A stretch of 64,000 nucleotides of DNA, from NCBI RefSeq assembly GCF_010550675.1, contig NZ_JAAGOA010000026.1, forward strand, positions 1-64,000, in the 5' to 3' direction. Origin of the DNA: Phytoactinopolyspora halotolerans (GTDB lineage Bacteria; Actinomycetota; Actinomycetes; Jiangellales; Jiangellaceae). Within the stretch, counting starts at the first letter, position 1. Each line of letters starts with the position of its first letter. Of this stretch, positions 53,109-61,934 are shown piece after piece. A model generated the notes under the pieces. That model was not told the DNA's origin. It worked only from the letters and a program-made list of their open reading frames with translations, and did no database searches. The translations under genes and the position numbers were made by a program.

Positions 53109-53375
53109 CTATTGTGTGTCGCTGTTGCGGGCTTGGTCGACGAATGCTTGGACGTCGTGGTGGGCGTAGAGGACGCGTCGGCCGATCTTGAATGAGCGTG
53201 GGCCTTTGCCGACGTGTCGCCAGTAGCGGATGGTCTCGACCGGTGTCCGCAAGAGTTCGGCAACTTCTGTAGTGGTTAGGTATGCGTGGCCGTCAGCGCT
53301 GTCGTACGCACTCATGGTGCGCTGGATTGAACGCTGCGGCGCTCCGGAGGCGTGTAGCGCGTCATTGATGGTCAT
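53109..53375 (-). CDS. Excisionase-like HTH protein
   Basis: An 88-residue protein with a MerR/HTH_17-type winged helix: YLTTTEVAELLRTPVETIRY, then WRHVGKGPRSFKIGRRVLYA. This is the usual fold of actinobacterial excisionases (Xis) that accompany tyrosine integrases. It is convergent with the HEPN gene and lies seven kilobases from the integrase, an unusual distance; some actinobacterial integrative elements do separate them. ATG 53375 is used (GAGAGCAG upstream); ATG 53315 is possible. Confidence 0.75.
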   Translation of the reverse strand: MTINDALHASGAPQRSIQRTMSAYDSADGHAYLTTTEVAELLRTPVETIRYWRHVGKGPRSFKIGRRVLYAHHDVQAFVDQARNSDTQ

Positions 53376-53880
53376 CTGCTCTCACCTCTGCTGGCCATTC
53401 TTGATGTGGCTTGACTCTGTGGAGGTGAGGTACGCGAGTCGTCCCCAGACGCCTTGCGGTGCCGTCGATTCGACGGCACCGTGGATCTAGTCTTTCGCGG
53501 TGCCGCCACCTTGGCGGCAACGTCCGACCTGCGATGTTGTCTCGGTTCGCATAACGCGGCGTAAGGAGGCATCTGGTCGATTAGCTCCACAAATCGGATG
53601 CGACAGGTTCCACGTTACCGGAGGCGACCGATATAGTCACGCGTCTCGTCACGCCGATTCGCAGCGCGCTGACGCGCGTACAACAAGCCCGGCGCAGATG
53701 ACCACCGCGAGGCGATGGCCTCGTCACCGCTGTGTCGGCCGCCCCTGCTGGTCTCCGTCGCCTCTGACATCGTCTTGCCAAACTTCTTGTTGATCTTTAG
53801 ACGCGTCTTGCAGATCGAGGACCGCCGGGCCGTGGCGCGCACTTGTACGGCATGGAAACGGTGCGGGACAGGGCCGAGCG
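53376..53880. other. Intergenic region upstream of the relaxase
   Basis: About 505 bases between the divergent excisionase-like and relaxase genes. Two inverted repeats (annotated separately) are its main structure. Small open frames on both strands have no ribosome sites or recognisable domains. An origin of transfer and the relaxase promoter would be expected here. Confidence 0.5.
53457..53519. repeat. Two inverted repeats upstream of the MobF relaxase (candidate oriT)
   Basis: IR1: CGGTGCCGTCGA-T-TCGACGGCACCG (53457-53481), 12-bp perfect arms. IR2: TGCCGCC-N5-GGCGGCA (53501-53519), 7-bp perfect arms. Both share GGTGCCG at the left arm. Inverted repeats beside a MobF relaxase gene are a common oriT layout, but IR1 could instead terminate or regulate the flanking genes. 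Confidence 0.5.
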
Positions 53881-56800
53881 GTGACGGTGTCGATGCGGGT
53901 GATGTCGGCCGGTGCCGGGTTTGCCTACTTGCTCAAGTCCGTGGCTGCGGGTGACGGTGACCGGAAGCTGGGGACGCCGTTGACGCGGTATTACGCGGAG
54001 AAGGGCACGCCGCCGGGGCGGTGGCTCGGGTCAGGGGTGGCTGATCTGGGTGATGGGCGCCTAGTTCCTGGCGACGTGGTGGGTGAGGAGCAGTTGCGGC
54101 TGTTGCTGGGCGAGGGCCGTGACCCGGTGACGGGTGAGGCGTTGGGCCGCGCGTACCCGCAGTACACAGCAGCGAGCGACAACGCCCCCTCCTGGACTGC
54201 GCGAGCCGCCGACGGGTCGTCGGCACGTGTGCGTTCCGGCACGCCCGGATCGAGCAATGGCGATGATGTCGGGCATGGTCGGCGGCGTGCGGTGGCGGGC
54301 TATGACTTCACGTTCTCGGTTCCGAAGAGCGTGAGCGTGCTGTGGGCGCTGGCGGACGCGGACACGCAGGAGGTGATTGCGGCGGAGCATCATGGCGCTA
54401 TCGCAGACGTCATGGCGTTGGTCGAGCGTGACATCGCGGCGACGCGTACGGGTCATGCCGGGCCGGATGGTGCGGTGGCGCAGGTGGATGTCACGGGTGT
54501 GATCGCCACGGCTTACGATCATTTCGACTCGCGTAGCGGTGATCCGCAGTTGCACACGCACGTGGTGATCTCGAACAAGGTCCGCACCGTGCGCGACGGC
54601 GTATGGCGATCGCTGGACGGGCGGCCCTTGCATGCCTCGGTGGTCGCGCTGTCCGAGCATTACCGCGCGGTCTTGGCCGATCGGTTGACGCGTGCGCTCG
54701 GCGTGCGCTGGGTGCAACACCTGCGTGGCCCGGATCGCAACCCCGCCTGGGACATTGCGGGTGTGCCGGATGAGCTGCTGCGGGAGTTTTCCACCCGCTC
54801 GACGCAGATCGACCGCGCCAAGGACGTTCTCCTTGCGCAGTATGTCGCGGCGCATGGCCGACAACCCAGTGCGCAGACGGTGATCCGGCTACGTGCGCAA
54901 GCAACACTGGCGACGCGGCCGGAGAAGACCGTGCGTTCGCTGGCCGAGCTCACCGTCGAGTGGCGACACCGCGCCGAGGCGGTGCTGGGTGAGGATGCGA
55001 CAGTGTGGACGCGCCGCATCCTCGCATCGCAACGCCCGCGCGCGACGGTGCAACATGAGCGAGACGTCGCACCGGACGATGTTGCGGCGCTCGCCGACGC
55101 CGTCGTGCGATCTGTTGGGGAGAAGCGTTCGACGTGGCTACGGTGGAACCTGCACGCCGAGGCCTCCCGGCAGATGATGGGCATCCGCTTCGCCTCGACT
55201 GCGGATCGAGACGCGACGATGACACGGGTGGTCGACGCCGCCGAGCAGCGTTCGCTGCGGCTGACCCCACCCGAGGCCGCTTCGACGCCGGAGGAGTTCC
55301 TGCGTGCCGACGGCAGCTCGGCGTTCAGGCCCAGGCATGGCGCGGTGTTCACCTCGGCCGAGCTGCTCGACGCCGAAGACCGCCTGCTCGCGCACGCGAG
55401 GACCTCGACCGGGCCGGTCATCGACGAGGGAGCGGCCGCGATACTCCTGCGCCGTGGTCAGGGTCGGCGGTTGGCGGGTGATCAGCGCCGCGCCGTGACG
55501 CGGGTGGTCTCATCTGGGCGGGTCGTGGATGTGCTGGTGGGTCCGGCCGGGGCGGGGAAGACCAGCACGATGACCGCGCTCCGCACGGTGTGGGAACACG
55601 TCCACGGCCACGGGACGGTGGTCGGGTTAGCCCCGTCGGCGGCGGCCGCGCAGGTCCTCGCCGACGATTTGAGCATCGCGTGTGAGAACACCGCGAAATG
55701 GCTGCACGAACACCGCCACCGGCGCGCCACGCTGGACCGGAACCAGCTCGTCATCATCGACGAGGCATCCCTGGCCGGCACGTTCACCCTGGATGCAATC
55801 GCCTCGCACGCCGCCGATGCCGGAGCGAAGATCCTGCTGGTAGGCGACTGGGCACAGCTCGGCGCGGTCGAGGTCGGCGGCGCCTTCGCCCTGCTCGCCC
55901 GCGACCGGGACGACGTCGCCGAGTTGAACGAGGTCCGACGATTCCGCCACGACTGGGAGAAACACGCCTCGCTACGGCTGCGCTCTGGCGATGCGGACGT
56001 GATCGACAGCTACCAGGCCCATGGCCGCATCATCGACGCCAGCACCGATCACGCGCTCGACGCCGCCTATTCCGCGTGGCGGGCCGACGTCACGGCTGGC
56101 AGGGCGAGCATCATGGTTGCAGACACGCACGACACCGTGACCGCGTTGAACACCCGCGCCCGCGCCGACCGCATCGAGTCCGGCCGGGTGAAGCCGGGCG
56201 GCGATGTGGCGTTGCGCGACGGCACCAGGGCCGGCGTCGGCGACCGTGTGATCACAAGACGGAACGAGCGCCGTCTCACCACCGGCGACCGGTGGGTGAA
56301 GAACGGCGACCGATGGACGGTGACCGCCACGCACGCCGACGGCTCCATCACAGTGCGCCGGGCCGGACGTCAATACGGCGCCACGACTACGTTGCCCTCC
56401 GCGTACGCGGCCGAGCAGGTCGAGTTGGCCTACGCCGTCACCGCCCACCGCGCCCAGGGCGCCACGGTGGACACCGCCCACGCCATTGTGACCTCGGCAT
56501 CCATGACCCGAGAGGCGCTGTATGTCGCAATGACCCGCGGACGCGAACGCAACACCGTCTACGTCGCCACCGACCAGCCCGACCTCGAAACCCACCTGAA
56601 GACACCGGACGAGGAGCTGACCGTCCGTCACGTGCTCGAGGCGGTCCTGCAGAATGTCGGCGCGGAGGCCTCCGCACATGAAACCCTCGCCGCCGAGCAA
56701 GACCGCCACACGAACATCGCCCAGCTGGCCGCCGAGTACGACACCATCGCCGCAGCCGCCCAACGAGAACGCTGGGTCTCCCAACTCACCCGGTCAGGCC

Positions 56801-57441
56801 TCACCCCTGACCAGGCTGATTCTCTGTCCCGATCGGCGGCTCTCGGCCCGCTCACCGCTGCCCTGCGGCGGGCCGAGGCCCACAACATCGACCTCGACCG
56901 CGCGCTCCCGCAACTGGTCAGTCAGCACAGCCTCACCGACGCCCACGACGTCGCCGCCGTGCTGCACAAGCGCCTCACCACCGCGCTCGTACGCCACCAG
57001 CCACGCATCCATAGCCGTACCCGTGCGGGATTCGTTGCCGGGCTCATCCCGCGCGCCACGGGAGCAATGACCGACGAGATGCGAACCGCGCTACTCGAAC
57101 GCGAACACCTCATCGAACAACGCGCCCGCTTCCTTGCAGAGAACGCCATCCGTCGCCGCGAACCCTGGACACGACACCTCGGCCCGCCCCCTCTCGGCGG
57201 CCAGCAGCGCAACGCGTGGCTGGACGCGGTCACCACAATCGCGGCCTACCGAGACCGACACGCCATCACCGAACCGTTGCCCCTCGGCCCGACCGGGACC
57301 GACGACCACCGGCACATCGACACCGCCTATGCCCGGGCCGCACTCGACGACCTACGCCGACTCGCCAACACCCACCAACCGACGTCGACAGAGCCGATCT
57401 CCCGGCCGCAACCCGATCGAACCATCGGACCAAGCCTGTGA
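53881..57441 (+). CDS. MobF-type conjugative relaxase-helicase (TraA/TrwC-like)
   Basis: A 1186-residue protein starting at GTG. The TrwC relaxase domain has an N-terminal Tyr region (FAYLLKS, LTRYYAEKGTPPGRWLGSG), the conserved YDFTFSVPKSVSVLWALAD and the metal-binding HTH in GDPQLHTHVVISNKV (H225, H227) with an earlier His. The helicase has Walker A GPAGAGKTSTMTAL (about 554), Walker B QLVIIDEASLAGT, then VGDWAQLGAVEVGG and the late motif AYAVTAHRAQGATVD. It nicks the element's oriT and unwinds DNA for transfer. No coupling protein or mating-pair genes accompany it. Confidence 0.9.
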   Translation: MTVSMRVMSAGAGFAYLLKSVAAGDGDRKLGTPLTRYYAEKGTPPGRWLGSGVADLGDGRLVPGDVVGEEQLRLLLGEGRDPVTGEALGRAYPQYTAASDNAPSWTARAADGSSARVRSGTPGSSNGDDVGHGRRRAVAGYDFTFSVPKSVSVLWALADADTQEVIAAEHHGAIADVMALVERDIAATRTGHAGPDGAVAQVDVTGVIATAYDHFDSRSGDPQLHTHVVISNKVRTVRDGVWRSLDGRPLHASVVALSEHYRAVLADRLTRALGVRWVQHLRGPDRNPAWDIAGVPDELLREFSTRSTQIDRAKDVLLAQYVAAHGRQPSAQTVIRLRAQATLATRPEKTVRSLAELTVEWRHRAEAVLGEDATVWTRRILASQRPRATVQHERDVAPDDVAALADAVVRSVGEKRSTWLRWNLHAEASRQMMGIRFASTADRDATMTRVVDAAEQRSLRLTPPEAASTPEEFLRADGSSAFRPRHGAVFTSAELLDAEDRLLAHARTSTGPVIDEGAAAILLRRGQGRRLAGDQRRAVTRVVSSGRVVDVLVGPAGAGKTSTMTALRTVWEHVHGHGTVVGLAPSAAAAQVLADDLSIACENTAKWLHEHRHRRATLDRNQLVIIDEASLAGTFTLDAIASHAADAGAKILLVGDWAQLGAVEVGGAFALLARDRDDVAELNEVRRFRHDWEKHASLRLRSGDADVIDSYQAHGRIIDASTDHALDAAYSAWRADVTAGRASIMVADTHDTVTALNTRARADRIESGRVKPGGDVALRDGTRAGVGDRVITRRNERRLTTGDRWVKNGDRWTVTATHADGSITVRRAGRQYGATTTLPSAYAAEQVELAYAVTAHRAQGATVDTAHAIVTSASMTREALYVAMTRGRERNTVYVATDQPDLETHLKTPDEELTVRHVLEAVLQNVGAEASAHETLAAEQDRHTNIAQLAAEYDTIAAAAQRERWVSQLTRSGLTPDQADSLSRSAALGPLTAALRRAEAHNIDLDRALPQLVSQHSLTDAHDVAAVLHKRLTTALVRHQPRIHSRTRAGFVAGLIPRATGAMTDEMRTALLEREHLIEQRARFLAENAIRRREPWTRHLGPPPLGGQQRNAWLDAVTTIAAYRDRHAITEPLPLGPTGTDDHRHIDTAYARAALDDLRRLANTHQPTSTEPISRPQPDRTIGPSL

Positions 57442-57743
57442 ACCAGATGCAGCGGTGCTTGTCTCCGACGTCTTGCCCGTTCCCCTCAGTCGCCCCATTC
57501 TCGGCCTCCGCTGTGCGCGTCAAGAGCGCTCGCTGGGCTCGCGTCACTCACGTGATGATCTTCGATCACCCTTGACCCGCTTCGCTCCGGCCTACAAATG
57601 GCAGCGATCAGGGAACGTCTCAGAGTGGCCATCGTGCGTCATCGATACACGCCCCCCGCGTTCCTCGAGCGTCTCGCACCCACGATGGATGCACACCAAC
57701 GCGTCTTGTGGTCATCGGCATCGTTGTGGGGCAGACTAGAGGT
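57442..57743. other. Intergenic region after the relaxase
   Basis: About 300 bases. The imperfect inverted repeat GTGATGATCTTCGATCAC at 57551-57568 could end the relaxase transcript. I see no gene. Confidence 0.4.
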
Positions 57744-58067
57744 ATGAGCCAGGCCATGAGACGGTTCACACGGCCTTACGTTGCCGCGGAAGCGCTGGAC
57801 GAGCTGCGCGGGCCGACGCGTGGCATACTCACCTTGCCTCGCCGCATGGACTGGGGACCACAGCGTCCGTTCGATCTCAGCAACGATCGCCACTTGGTGA
57901 TCATGTACGAGACAGTGCTGAACGAGGCACGCCAGATCGGCGACGTTCGGCAATACATTAACGGCGAGACCCTGGTACGGCTCTGGGACCGCCTCACGCT
58001 TCCGCCAGATGTTCGCCGTCTGTGGGAAGAGCGCATACCCGAGTTGCGTAAGCGCTTCGCCGCGTAA
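57744..58067 (+). CDS. Small partner protein of the AbiEii-type toxin
   Basis: A 107-residue protein, MSQAMRRFTRPYVAAEALDE and on, ending in PELRKRFAA. It has a basic N-terminus and a helical rest; there is no HTH I can point to. It sits exactly where the antitoxin of AbiEi/AbiEii modules lies and its stop overlaps the toxin start (TAATG). It is shorter than AbiEi and lacks its winged-helix domain, so it is a different partner family. The antitoxin role is inferred from context. Confidence 0.6.
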   Translation: MSQAMRRFTRPYVAAEALDELRGPTRGILTLPRRMDWGPQRPFDLSNDRHLVIMYETVLNEARQIGDVRQYINGETLVRLWDRLTLPPDVRRLWEERIPELRKRFAA

Positions 58068-58834
58068 TGGATGCGTTCCACCGCAGGCTGATCGAGATCG
58101 GTCTGAGCGCCGCCGCCCAGCACGGCTTTGCCCTGGCCGGCGGATACGCCGTGCAAGCGCATGACGTCGTCGACCGAGTCAGCGAAGACGTCGATCTCTT
58201 TGCTCCGTACGAGCGTCGTGCAGAGATGAACGAGGCGGCAGAGCACACGATCCAGGCGTATCGAGCCGCCGGATTGACGGTGGACACAGAGGTCAACACC
58301 GAGACCTACGTCAGGTTGTGGATATCGGACCCCACGACGAATCCCACGGCCGACCCGGAGTACGCGACCAAAGTGGAGCTTGTCGCCACACCGTTGGTTC
58401 ATGCCCCCGTGCAGCTGAGTATCGGCCCGGTTCTTCACCGCGACGACATCGCCACTGGGAAGATGGGCGCGCTGTACACGCGCGCCGCAGCACGCGACTA
58501 CATCGACGTCGCGTCGTTGCTGATCGGCGGGCACTACACGGCCCAGGAATTGATCGATCTCGCCACCGCTGATGACGTCGGCTTCGACAAGACCTACTTC
58601 GCCCAGATGCTGGCACGCATCACACGCTTCGACGACGAAGACTTTCTGCGATACCAGATCACACCCGCGTACCTGCACGACGTGCGAACCCAAATCGCGG
58701 CCTGGCACCGAGATCTGACGGAGGGCAATCACGACGGCCGGCCTCGCACCAGTCAACTGCGACACAACGTCTCACCCAGCGCCCAGCCACCTCAGCACCC
58801 ACCGTCATCCATGCCCGGGCCAAGCCTGACCTGA
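58067..58834 (+). CDS. AbiEii/AbiGii-type nucleotidyltransferase toxin
   Basis: A 255-residue nucleotidyltransferase. GFALAGGYAVQAHDVVDRVS and EDVDLF form the GG...DxD motif (GS/GG-x9-13-DxD) of the polymerase-beta superfamily. KMGALYTRAAARDYIDVASL is the family's downstream motif with the conserved Lys and RD-x-D. AbiEii toxins transfer nucleotides to tRNA and act in type IV toxin-antitoxin and phage exclusion. The last 25 residues are Pro/Ser-rich and non-conserved in look. Confidence 0.82.
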   Translation: MDAFHRRLIEIGLSAAAQHGFALAGGYAVQAHDVVDRVSEDVDLFAPYERRAEMNEAAEHTIQAYRAAGLTVDTEVNTETYVRLWISDPTTNPTADPEYATKVELVATPLVHAPVQLSIGPVLHRDDIATGKMGALYTRAAARDYIDVASLLIGGHYTAQELIDLATADDVGFDKTYFAQMLARITRFDDEDFLRYQITPAYLHDVRTQIAAWHRDLTEGNHDGRPRTSQLRHNVSPSAQPPQHPPSSMPGPSLT

Positions 58835-58866
58835 TTCGAGGACGCCAGGCCCGATGACGGTCGCCT

Positions 58867-59106
58867 TCAGCGCGACCTTCCCTCGGCAATCTGCTGGACC
58901 CTGTTTCGATGCAATCCGAGAGCCTGTCCGATCTCGCCGTAAGAGTTGCCACGTTCGCGTAGCTGGAGCACGGCCTCGCGACGCAACCGGAGAAGCTCCT
59001 CTTCCAGGCCGACGACGTCGTTCAACATCTTTGCGATCTCTATCGCGCGTTCCAACGGGTCCTCAAGGGCCTTGAGGCGTTCAAGATCAGACTCCGGATT
59101 CTCCAC
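58867..59106 (-). CDS. Small HTH protein, probable element regulator
   Basis: A 79-residue protein: a helical acidic N-terminus (LERLKALEDPLERAIEIAKM) and a C-terminal sigma-70-region-4-like HTH (NSYGEIGQALGLHRNRVQQI). It is divergent from the small-gene cluster at 59346, and the region between contains nested inverted repeats that could be its operators. A role as a repressor of element gene expression is inferred from this. Confidence 0.7.
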   Translation of the reverse strand: MENPESDLERLKALEDPLERAIEIAKMLNDVVGLEEELLRLRREAVLQLRERGNSYGEIGQALGLHRNRVQQIAEGRSR

Positions 59107-59132
59107 GCAGCGAGCCTAATCGCTCACCAAAG

Positions 59133-59197
59133 TGTAGCGGCCCCTTGTCGTGCGCGATGGAGCGCGCTACATTGTTCCGCGTAGCGGGGCCGCTACA
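59133..59197. promoter_or_regulatory. Nested inverted repeats in the divergent control region
   Basis: TGTAGCGGCCCC (59133-59144) and GGGGCCGCTACA (59186-59197) are exact complements. The right arm is itself part of the perfect inverted repeat GTAGCGG-GG-CCGCTAC (59181-59196), and GCGCTACA occurs between. Four GTAGCG half-sites in 65 bases suggest a multi-dimer operator or a structured control region. Confidence 0.6.
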
Positions 59198-59345
59198 ATC
59201 CGACCCGACTTCGGTGCAAACTCCGACCGCGGGGCTCACGCATCCAGACAGGAGGGTCGACCTATTGCCAGGCGGGACCGTCACGGAGGTGCAACTCCGT
59301 GACGATCCCTTGATCCCCTCACTGAACACAGCAGGAGGAGACCCG

Positions 59346-59654
59346 ATGAGCAGAATATCGGTGACCACACTCGACGACCGGATCAGCGACACGATCAAGC
59401 TCGATGCACTCCAGCAACGGCTGGTCTCGGACCTGATCGCCTGGGACGGCGGGCGATTCGACCCGGAATGCCGCCGCCAGCGCGACGCAGCATCAGAAGC
59501 CGTCGAGACGATCGACACCATGCGGCGCAAGCTCGATCAGCTGCGCACCGAGCTTGTCACCGAGATCCGCCGGTACGACGACGAATCAGCTCGGCGCACC
59601 GACGAGCTGCTCGCCCGTGTGCGCGCCGAGCGGAACGCGCGGGTGCCTCGATGA
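59346..59654 (+). CDS. Hypothetical helical protein of the element
   Basis: A 102-residue protein with AGGAGGAGA upstream of the ATG. It reads as a long helical, charged protein (LDDRISDTIKLDALQQRLVS, then DTMRRKLDQLRTELVTEIRR), likely coiled coil. I do not recognise it. It is the first of four genes that overlap by four bases each, so it is made together with a GntR-like and an HTH protein. Confidence 0.55.
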   Translation: MSRISVTTLDDRISDTIKLDALQQRLVSDLIAWDGGRFDPECRRQRDAASEAVETIDTMRRKLDQLRTELVTEIRRYDDESARRTDELLARVRAERNARVPR

Positions 59655-59791
59655 GTGACCCACAGATCCGCGAGCAGGTCGAACGCATCGGCGAAACGTA
59701 CGCCGAGGTGAAGAACGCCATGGCAGACCTCGACCGAGAAATGGTCCGGCTGGAAATCCTGCTCTCCCCGTGGGGTGGCGATAAGCCATGA
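59651..59791 (+). CDS. Very small helical protein of the element
   Basis: A 46-residue protein (MSDPQIREQVERIGETYAEV and on) predicted to be one long amphipathic helix. Both ends overlap its neighbours by four bases (ATGA), which is good evidence that it is translated. No family recognised. Confidence 0.5.
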   Translation: MSDPQIREQVERIGETYAEVKNAMADLDREMVRLEILLSPWGGDKP

Positions 59792-60090
59792 CGGCGAACA
59801 CCTTCGACCCCAACGCCGGGGGACCAGGCTACATCTACCTGAAGCTCGCCGACCACGTCGTCGCCCTGATCGACGCAGGCCGACTACGGCCTGGTGCCCA
59901 ACTGTGGCCCGAGCGGCAGATGGCCACCCGATTCCGCGTGTCCATCGGGACCGCTCGCCGCGCCACCGAAGAACTTCGCCAGCGCGGACTCGTCGTCACC
60001 CTGCCCGCCAAAGGAACCTACATCACGTGCCCGGCCGGACCCACCGAGCCGGACCCGGAGCAACCGAGCAACGGGCAGGGCTCACGATGA
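59788..60090 (+). CDS. Small GntR-type winged-helix regulator
   Basis: A 100-residue protein with a GntR winged helix: YIYLKLADHVVALIDAGRLR, PGAQLWPERQMATRFRVSIG, TARRATEELRQRGLVVTLPA, KGTYIT. It has no effector domain after the wing, as in short GntR proteins (KorSA-like) of actinobacterial integrative elements, which regulate transfer genes. It overlaps the neighbours on both sides by four bases. Confidence 0.8.
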   Translation: MTANTFDPNAGGPGYIYLKLADHVVALIDAGRLRPGAQLWPERQMATRFRVSIGTARRATEELRQRGLVVTLPAKGTYITCPAGPTEPDPEQPSNGQGSR

Positions 60091-60548
60091 CCGAGACCGA
60101 CGTCGACGGGACGGCTCTTGTGTCCGGCGACGAGCAGGCCCGACGGGTGTTCACGTGTACCCCGGAGCGCGACGGCGATCACTGGCTGGTCCGGTGTGAT
60201 CAGTACCCGGGCGTCTGTACCCGAACACGAGCCCTCGCCCAAGCGATCGACAATCAGCGACGAAGCCTCGCAGCCATTCTCGATGTCCCACCGGAACACA
60301 TTGCCGTCGAACTGCGACCGAGACTCCCGGGCGACGCCGCTGAACACGTGAGTAGGGCACGCGAGCTACGCAGCACCGCCGCCTGGGCCAACCACGCCGC
60401 CGCACAAGAGATCCGCGCCGCCGCCCGCATCCTGGCCGAGGCCGAACTGTCGCTGCGCGACATCGGCACCATCCTCGGCATCTCCTACCAGCGCGCCCAC
60501 CAATTGGTCCACAACCGGAAAGCACTGCACAAGCGCAGGCGGTGTTGA
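60087..60548 (+). CDS. HicB-like domain plus HTH protein
   Basis: A 153-residue protein. The first half (RVFTCTPERDGDHWLVRCDQ, then YPGVCTRTRALAQAIDNQRR) has the HicB-antitoxin-like partial RNase H fold. The second half is a helix (AAAQEIRAAARILAEAELSL) and an HTH (RDIGTILGISYQRAHQLVHN). No HicA toxin lies nearby, so it is more likely a regulator of the element than half of a HicAB pair. It ends 73 bases before the integrase. Confidence 0.68.
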   Translation: MTETDVDGTALVSGDEQARRVFTCTPERDGDHWLVRCDQYPGVCTRTRALAQAIDNQRRSLAAILDVPPEHIAVELRPRLPGDAAEHVSRARELRSTAAWANHAAAQEIRAAARILAEAELSLRDIGTILGISYQRAHQLVHNRKALHKRRRC

Positions 60549-60621
60549 TGGCGCCCCAGCCGAGGGCTCGTCCTGCGTACCTACGAGATGCGACCCGCAT
60601 CCGGCGAATGGTGAGCTGTCC

Positions 60622-61764
60622 ATGTCCAGTATTAAGAAACGATCGAACGGTAAGTGGCGGGCACGCTACCGCGATCCCGCAGGCAAGGAGCACGCACGCC
60701 ATTTTGACCGCAAGGTCGATGCGCAGCGCTGGCTCGACGGGGTCACGACGAGCCTGGTGACCTCTACCTACGTCGATCCCAAACTCGGCGGTATCACCGT
60801 GGCGGAGTGGGCTGAGCGCTGGTTGACCACGAAGGTCAACATTGCCAAGTCCACGGTCGACCGATACCAGGGCATCGTGGCCACGCACATTTCGCCTATC
60901 TGGGGTGAGGCCAAGATTGCGGACGTGACTCATGACGGCGTCCAGCGGTGGGTTTCCGACCTTTCTGCGGCCGGGCAGTCTCCGGCATCGGTCGTCAAGA
61001 TTCACCGAGTGTTCAGCCAGCTTCTCAAGTACGCCGTGAAGTCAAAGCGACTCACCGCGAATCCGGCGGAGGGGGTGAATCTGCCCAGAGTCACTGTCCC
61101 TGAGAAGCGTTACCTCAGCGCCGTTCAGGTAGACGCATTGGCTCGGGCGGTGGTCGCGATTCGTCCTGAAAGTGGCAGGGCTATAGAGCCGCGAGTACAG
61201 CGTGGGCGTGCCACGATGGTTTATGTTCTCGCGTACTGCGGACTCCGATGGGGTGAACTTGCCGCGCTCCGAGTATCGCGTACTGACCTGTCCAGGCGGC
61301 GCCTGCATGTCGCTGAGAACGTCGTCGAGATCGAAGGTGGCAAGCTCGATTGGAAGCTCCCCAAGGGCAACGAACGTCGCTGGGTACCGATTCCACAATT
61401 CCTAGTACCTCTCATCACGGAGCAGCTGGACGGCAAGGACCCCGGTGATTTAGTCTTCACTTCGACTGAAGGCGCGGTCCTGCGAGTGGGCGGTGCGCGT
61501 CGATCGTGGTTCGACCGAGCCGTTGTCGAGTCTTCCGCACCCCACGGTTTCCACCCTCATGAACTACGCCACACGTCGGCGTCCCTGGCCGTCTCCGCGG
61601 GAGCGAACGTCAAGGCGCTGCAGCGGATGCTCGGCCACGCGAAGGCGTCGATGACCCTCGACGTTTACGCCGACCTGTTTGACGACGACCTCGAAGCTTT
61701 GGCCGAGCAGCTCGACGCGATCGCTCGACGGTCCGCCGAGACTGGTGGTTGGACATCCTGCTGA
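60622..61764 (+). CDS. int: Tyrosine-type site-specific integrase
   Basis: A 380-residue phage-type integrase. The N-terminal AP2-like arm-binding region (IKKRSNGKWRARYRDPAGKE) binds the arm sites; a SAM-like core-binding domain follows (VAEWAERWLTTKVNIAKSTV). The catalytic set is complete: R209 in YCGLRWGELAAL, H313 and R316 in HPHELRHTSASL, a His in RMLGHAKASMT and the nucleophile Y349 in LDVYADLF. It should integrate the element into the tRNA-Asp 3' end 1.8 kb away. The two cargo genes lie between it and the att site, an unusual order. Confidence 0.92.
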   Translation: MSSIKKRSNGKWRARYRDPAGKEHARHFDRKVDAQRWLDGVTTSLVTSTYVDPKLGGITVAEWAERWLTTKVNIAKSTVDRYQGIVATHISPIWGEAKIADVTHDGVQRWVSDLSAAGQSPASVVKIHRVFSQLLKYAVKSKRLTANPAEGVNLPRVTVPEKRYLSAVQVDALARAVVAIRPESGRAIEPRVQRGRATMVYVLAYCGLRWGELAALRVSRTDLSRRRLHVAENVVEIEGGKLDWKLPKGNERRWVPIPQFLVPLITEQLDGKDPGDLVFTSTEGAVLRVGGARRSWFDRAVVESSAPHGFHPHELRHTSASLAVSAGANVKALQRMLGHAKASMTLDVYADLFDDDLEALAEQLDAIARRSAETGGWTSC

Positions 61765-61934
61765 GTACGCCAGATACGAGACGACACTCACCTGAACCAC
61801 CGAGCCTTGATCGCAAAGCACCAGAGAGATGTCATAGCGCAATGCACGATATGTCGAAGCTGGTCCACGATTGGGTGAACCTTCACCCACGACCGTTACT
61901 GCTGGTTGGTGACCTTCAGCCAAGTGTCCTATAT

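Noticed and set aside
53581-53842. Short minus-strand frames upstream of the relaxase.
   Set aside because: They have no ribosome site and no motif, and overlap each other in different frames.
60087-60548. A HicAB toxin-antitoxin module.
   Set aside because: Only the HicB-like half is present; neither neighbour resembles HicA, so I call it a regulator.
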